A program made the position numbers and the translations under genes. 64,000 nucleotides of DNA from Pseudomonas hunanensis. GTDB lineage: Bacteria > Pseudomonadota > Gammaproteobacteria > Pseudomonadales > Pseudomonadaceae. Below, one piece after another: positions 62,015 to 64,000 of this stretch. The notes beneath the pieces are model-generated. The model searched no databases, was not told the origin of the DNA, and saw only the letters and a list, made by a program, of their open reading frames with translations. Location of the stretch: the NCBI RefSeq assembly GCF_013393325.1, contig NZ_QJRC01000072.1, positions 62,001 through 126,000 on the forward strand, read 5' to 3'. The first letter of the stretch is position 1, and each line of letters opens with the position of its first letter.

Positions 62015-62048
62015 GAAATCGAGCGGCGTTCGAGCGGCGCTCGATTTC
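62015..62048. repeat. inverted repeat upstream of the fdo operon
   Basis: GAAATCGAGCG and CGCTCGATTTC are perfect 11-bp arms around a 12-nt spacer that itself contains GTTCGAGCGG. It lies about 170 bp upstream of the fdoG start. It could be a regulator site or a transcript end. Confidence 0.65.
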
Positions 62049-62114
62049 ATAGCGGTGCCGATGCTGCGACAAGCAACGTGTGGCATTCACCTTTCTATTG
62101 GCATGCCCCGAAAG

Positions 62115-62147
62115 CAATAAAAAACCCAGGGCAACTGCCCTGGGTTT
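62115..62147 (-). terminator. Rho-independent terminator of ssb
   Basis: On the minus strand CCCAGGGCAGTTGCCCTGGG gives a perfect stem followed by TTTTTTATT. It lies 30 bp after the ssb stop. Confidence 0.93.
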
Positions 62148-62177
62148 CTGGTCTTGCTAGACGCCTGACTGTTCTGA

Positions 62178-62723
62178 TCAGAACGGAATATCGTCATCGA
62201 AGCTGTCGAAGTCAGCGGCCGGCTGCGGTGCAGGCTGCTGTGGCGCTGGGCGCTGAGGGGCCTGTTGCGGGCGCTGGGCCTGCTGACGAGGCGGAGCCTG
62301 GTTGTACTGCTGCTGTTGGCCGCCACCGTAGTTGCCACCCCCCTGGTTGTAGGGGTCACCGCCCTGCTGCTGGCCCTGCGGACGACCACCAAGCAGCTGC
62401 ATGGTGCCGTTGATGTCGACGATGATCTCGGTGGTGTAGCGCTTGATACCGTCTTTTTCCCACTCGCGGGTCTGCAGCTTGCCCTCGATGTAGCACTGCG
62501 AACCTTTGCGCAGGTACTCGCCGGCGATTTCGGCAACCTTGCCGAACAACGACACACGGTGCCACTCGGTACGCTCGACCTTCTGGCCCGACTGCTTGTC
62601 GGTCCACTGCTCGCTGGTAGCCAGGCTCAGGTTGGTCACGGCGTTACCGTTGGGCAGGTAGCGGACTTCGGGATCCTGGCCACAGGTGCCGACCAGAATG
62701 ACTTTGTTAACCCCACGGGCCAT
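62178..62723 (-). CDS. ssb: single-stranded DNA-binding protein
   Basis: A 181-residue SSB. The OB fold (1-~110) begins [26 protein letters not shown] and includes [21 protein letters not shown] and [17 protein letters not shown] glutamine/proline/glycine-rich linker follows, and the C-terminus is the acidic tip DSFDDDIPF that recruits partner proteins. It is 9 bp downstream of the MFS gene on the same strand. Confidence 0.97.
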   Translation of the reverse strand: MARGVNKVILVGTCGQDPEVRYLPNGNAVTNLSLATSEQWTDKQSGQKVERTEWHRVSLFGKVAEIAGEYLRKGSQCYIEGKLQTREWEKDGIKRYTTEIIVDINGTMQLLGGRPQGQQQGGDPYNQGGGNYGGGQQQQYNQAPPRQQAQRPQQAPQRPAPQQPAPQPAADFDSFDDDIPF

Positions 62724-62732
62724 AACGTTCTC

Positions 62733-64000
62733 CTAGGCTTCGCACGCCGAAGAGGCTGGATTCACCAGTCGCTCGAGGGTCGCACGGTCCAAAATTTTCG
62801 TATCCAGTTTGATATAGATGGCGGCCTCTTCTGCCACCACCACAGCGTCGGTCACACCCGGCACGGCCATCAGGCGCTCGGTCAGGCCGGCTTCACGGAC
62901 TGCTTCGGGCGTCAGCGGCATACGCAGGCTGGTCACATACGGCGGCTCGTTCATGCGCAAGGCGACGATCAGCCAGATGGCACACAGCACCGCGCAACCA
63001 AGGAACACCGTGTCCAGCCCACCGTGCTGGAACAACCAGCCACCGAGGATTCCGCCCAGTGCCGCACCGAGGAACTGGCTGGTGGAATACACCCCCATCG
63101 CCGTCCCCTTGCCACCGGCAGGCGACACCTTGCTCACCAGCGAAGGCAACGAAGCCTCCAACAGGTTGAATGCGGTAAAGAATACCACGGTGCCAATCAC
63201 CAGTCCGCGCAAACCGTCAGCCCACTCCCAGAAGTATATCTCTGTCAGCAGCAGGACACTGACCGCGCCAGCCAACACGCGTTTCATCTTGCGCTTTTTT
63301 TCGCCGTAGATGATGAACGGGACCATTGCAAAAAATGAGATGAACAGCGCGGTCAGGTACACCCACCAATGCTCTTCCTTGGGCAGGCCGCCACGCTCGA
63401 CGAAGGCCAGCGGCAGCGCGACGAAGCTGGCCATGAGGATGGCGTGCAGGATGAAGATGCCCACGTCCAGGCGCAGAAGGTCCGGGTGGCGCAGGGTTGG
63501 GCCGAGTGCCTTGCGGGCCACACCCGACTCGCGGTGCTGCAGGATGCTGTGGGTGTTGGGCACGACGAACGCGATCAGCGCTATGCCAACCAGGGCAAGC
63601 CCTGCCGTGGCGAAGAACAAACCTGACAAACCAAAGGCACTTGTCAGCAAGGGGCCGACGACCATGGCGACAGCGAACGACAAGCCGATGCTCATGCCAA
63701 TCATGGCCATGGCCTTGGTCCGGTGTTGTTCGCGGGTGAGGTCGGACAGCAACGCCATGACTGCGGCAGAAATCGCCCCGGCGCCCTGCAGGATGCGCCC
63801 GGCAATCACGCCCCAGATGGAGTCGGCCTGGGCTGCCAGCACACTGCCGAGGGCGAAGATCACCAACCCCAGGTAAATCACTGGACGACGGCCAATGCGG
63901 TCGGAAATCATCCCGAATGGAATCTGCAGTACCGCCTGAGTCAGGCCATAGGCACCAATGGCCAGGCCGATCAGCGCAGGTGTGGCGCCGGCCAGGTCCA
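62733..64000 (-). CDS. MFS transporter with C-terminal ferredoxin-like extension (5' end cut by window edge)
   Basis: The frame is open from the window edge to 62733 (at least 422 residues); the true start lies beyond 64000. MFS signature A is QIPFGMISDRIGRRPVIYLG; further helices follow to about residue 340. The last ~65 residues, after NEPPYVTSLRMPLTP, are soluble: LTERLMAVPGVTDAVVVAEEAAIYIKLDT resembles a metal-binding (HMA) ferredoxin-like fold without the CxxC pair. Substrate unknown. Confidence 0.88.
   Translation of the reverse strand, partial: DLAGATPALIGLAIGAYGLTQAVLQIPFGMISDRIGRRPVIYLGLVIFALGSVLAAQADSIWGVIAGRILQGAGAISAAVMALLSDLTREQHRTKAMAMIGMSIGLSFAVAMVVGPLLTSAFGLSGLFFATAGLALVGIALIAFVVPNTHSILQHRESGVARKALGPTLRHPDLLRLDVGIFILHAILMASFVALPLAFVERGGLPKEEHWWVYLTALFISFFAMVPFIIYGEKKRKMKRVLAGAVSVLLLTEIYFWEWADGLRGLVIGTVVFFTAFNLLEASLPSLVSKVSPAGGKGTAMGVYSTSQFLGAALGGILGGWLFQHGGLDTVFLGCAVLCAIWLIVALRMNEPPYVTSLRMPLTPEAVREAGLTERLMAVPGVTDAVVVAEEAAIYIKLDTKILDRATLERLVNPASSACEA

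Larger units (their letters stand above)
61847..62177. other. intergenic region between fdoG and ssb
   Basis: This 331-bp gap must hold the fdo promoter on the minus strand; I see no clear sigma-54 or FNR/Anr site. It contains an inverted repeat at 62015-62048 and the ssb terminator at 62121-62147. No reading frame looks coding. Confidence 0.6.

Overview
The window is chromosomal DNA of a fluorescent pseudomonad, most likely of the Pseudomonas putida group. This rests on the gene order (eatR/exaC/eat/eutBC, the nrdR-rib-nusB-thiL-pgpA block, selCBA-fdhE-fdo, ssb), GC-rich codon use, and several REP palindromes of the P. putida type (core CCTCTTCGCGGG). The species call is an inference from content, not from a database match. 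Most of the window is core genome. Three short stretches look accessory: a glycosyltransferase near 11.4-12.6 kb, a P47-like protein pair at 36.7-38.6 kb, and a decaying dioxygenase/transporter/hydrolase cluster at 46.5-49.2 kb.

Layout. 1-7.4 kb: ethanolamine catabolism, with a sigma-54 activator (eatR, cut by the window edge) divergent from acetaldehyde dehydrogenase, ethanolamine permease and ethanolamine ammonia-lyase eutBC. Two good -24/-12 promoters lie in front of exaC and eat. 7.5-11.1 kb: GNAT acetyltransferase, DedA protein, MtfA-type peptidase, inorganic pyrophosphatase, and a LexA-like repressor lacking the catalytic serine. 11.1-12.6 kb: a candidate small transcript and an orphan glycosyltransferase. 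12.9-18.3 kb: a siderophore-iron island with a TonB receptor divergent from a PfeRS-like two-component system and a periplasmic siderophore esterase. 18.3-23.8 kb: rtcB, FMN riboswitch plus ribB, xseB-ispA-dxs. 23.9-28.5 kb: cobalamin receptor btuB and binding protein btuF, ribA, and a solute-binding protein. 28.5-34.5 kb: the riboflavin operon nrdR-ribD-ribE-ribBX-ribH with nusB, thiL and pgpA. 34.6-36.6 kb: lipoprotein, methyltransferase, CnoX-like thioredoxin. 38.7-41.9 kb: a zinc operon behind a Zur-box-like palindrome. 42-46.2 kb: ompW, MFS transporter with HxlR regulator, two sugar-nucleotide enzymes. 46.5-49.2 kb: broken tauD-like and tauE-like genes plus an intact alpha/beta hydrolase. 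49.2-52.7 kb: XRE regulator, Na+/amino-acid symporter, asparaginase. 52.7-61.8 kb: a complete selenocysteine module (selC tRNA, selB, selA) next to formate dehydrogenase fdoGHI-fdhE, whose fdoG carries an in-frame UGA. 62-64 kb: ssb and a truncated MFS gene.

How they work together. Ethanolamine is imported by Eat, split by cobalamin-dependent EutBC into acetaldehyde and ammonia, and the aldehyde is oxidised by ExaC; btuB/btuF in the same window concern the cobalamin supply. Riboflavin synthesis has an operon copy with a degenerate GTP cyclohydrolase domain (RibBX), a free-standing RibA, and a second RibB under an FMN riboswitch. The sel genes serve the one selenoprotein visible here, FdoG. 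The strongest candidates for new biology are the P47-like pair, the decaying dioxygenase-TSUP-hydrolase cluster, the PfeRS/esterase module paired with a receptor that does not look like PfeA, and a REP palindrome that has become coding sequence.
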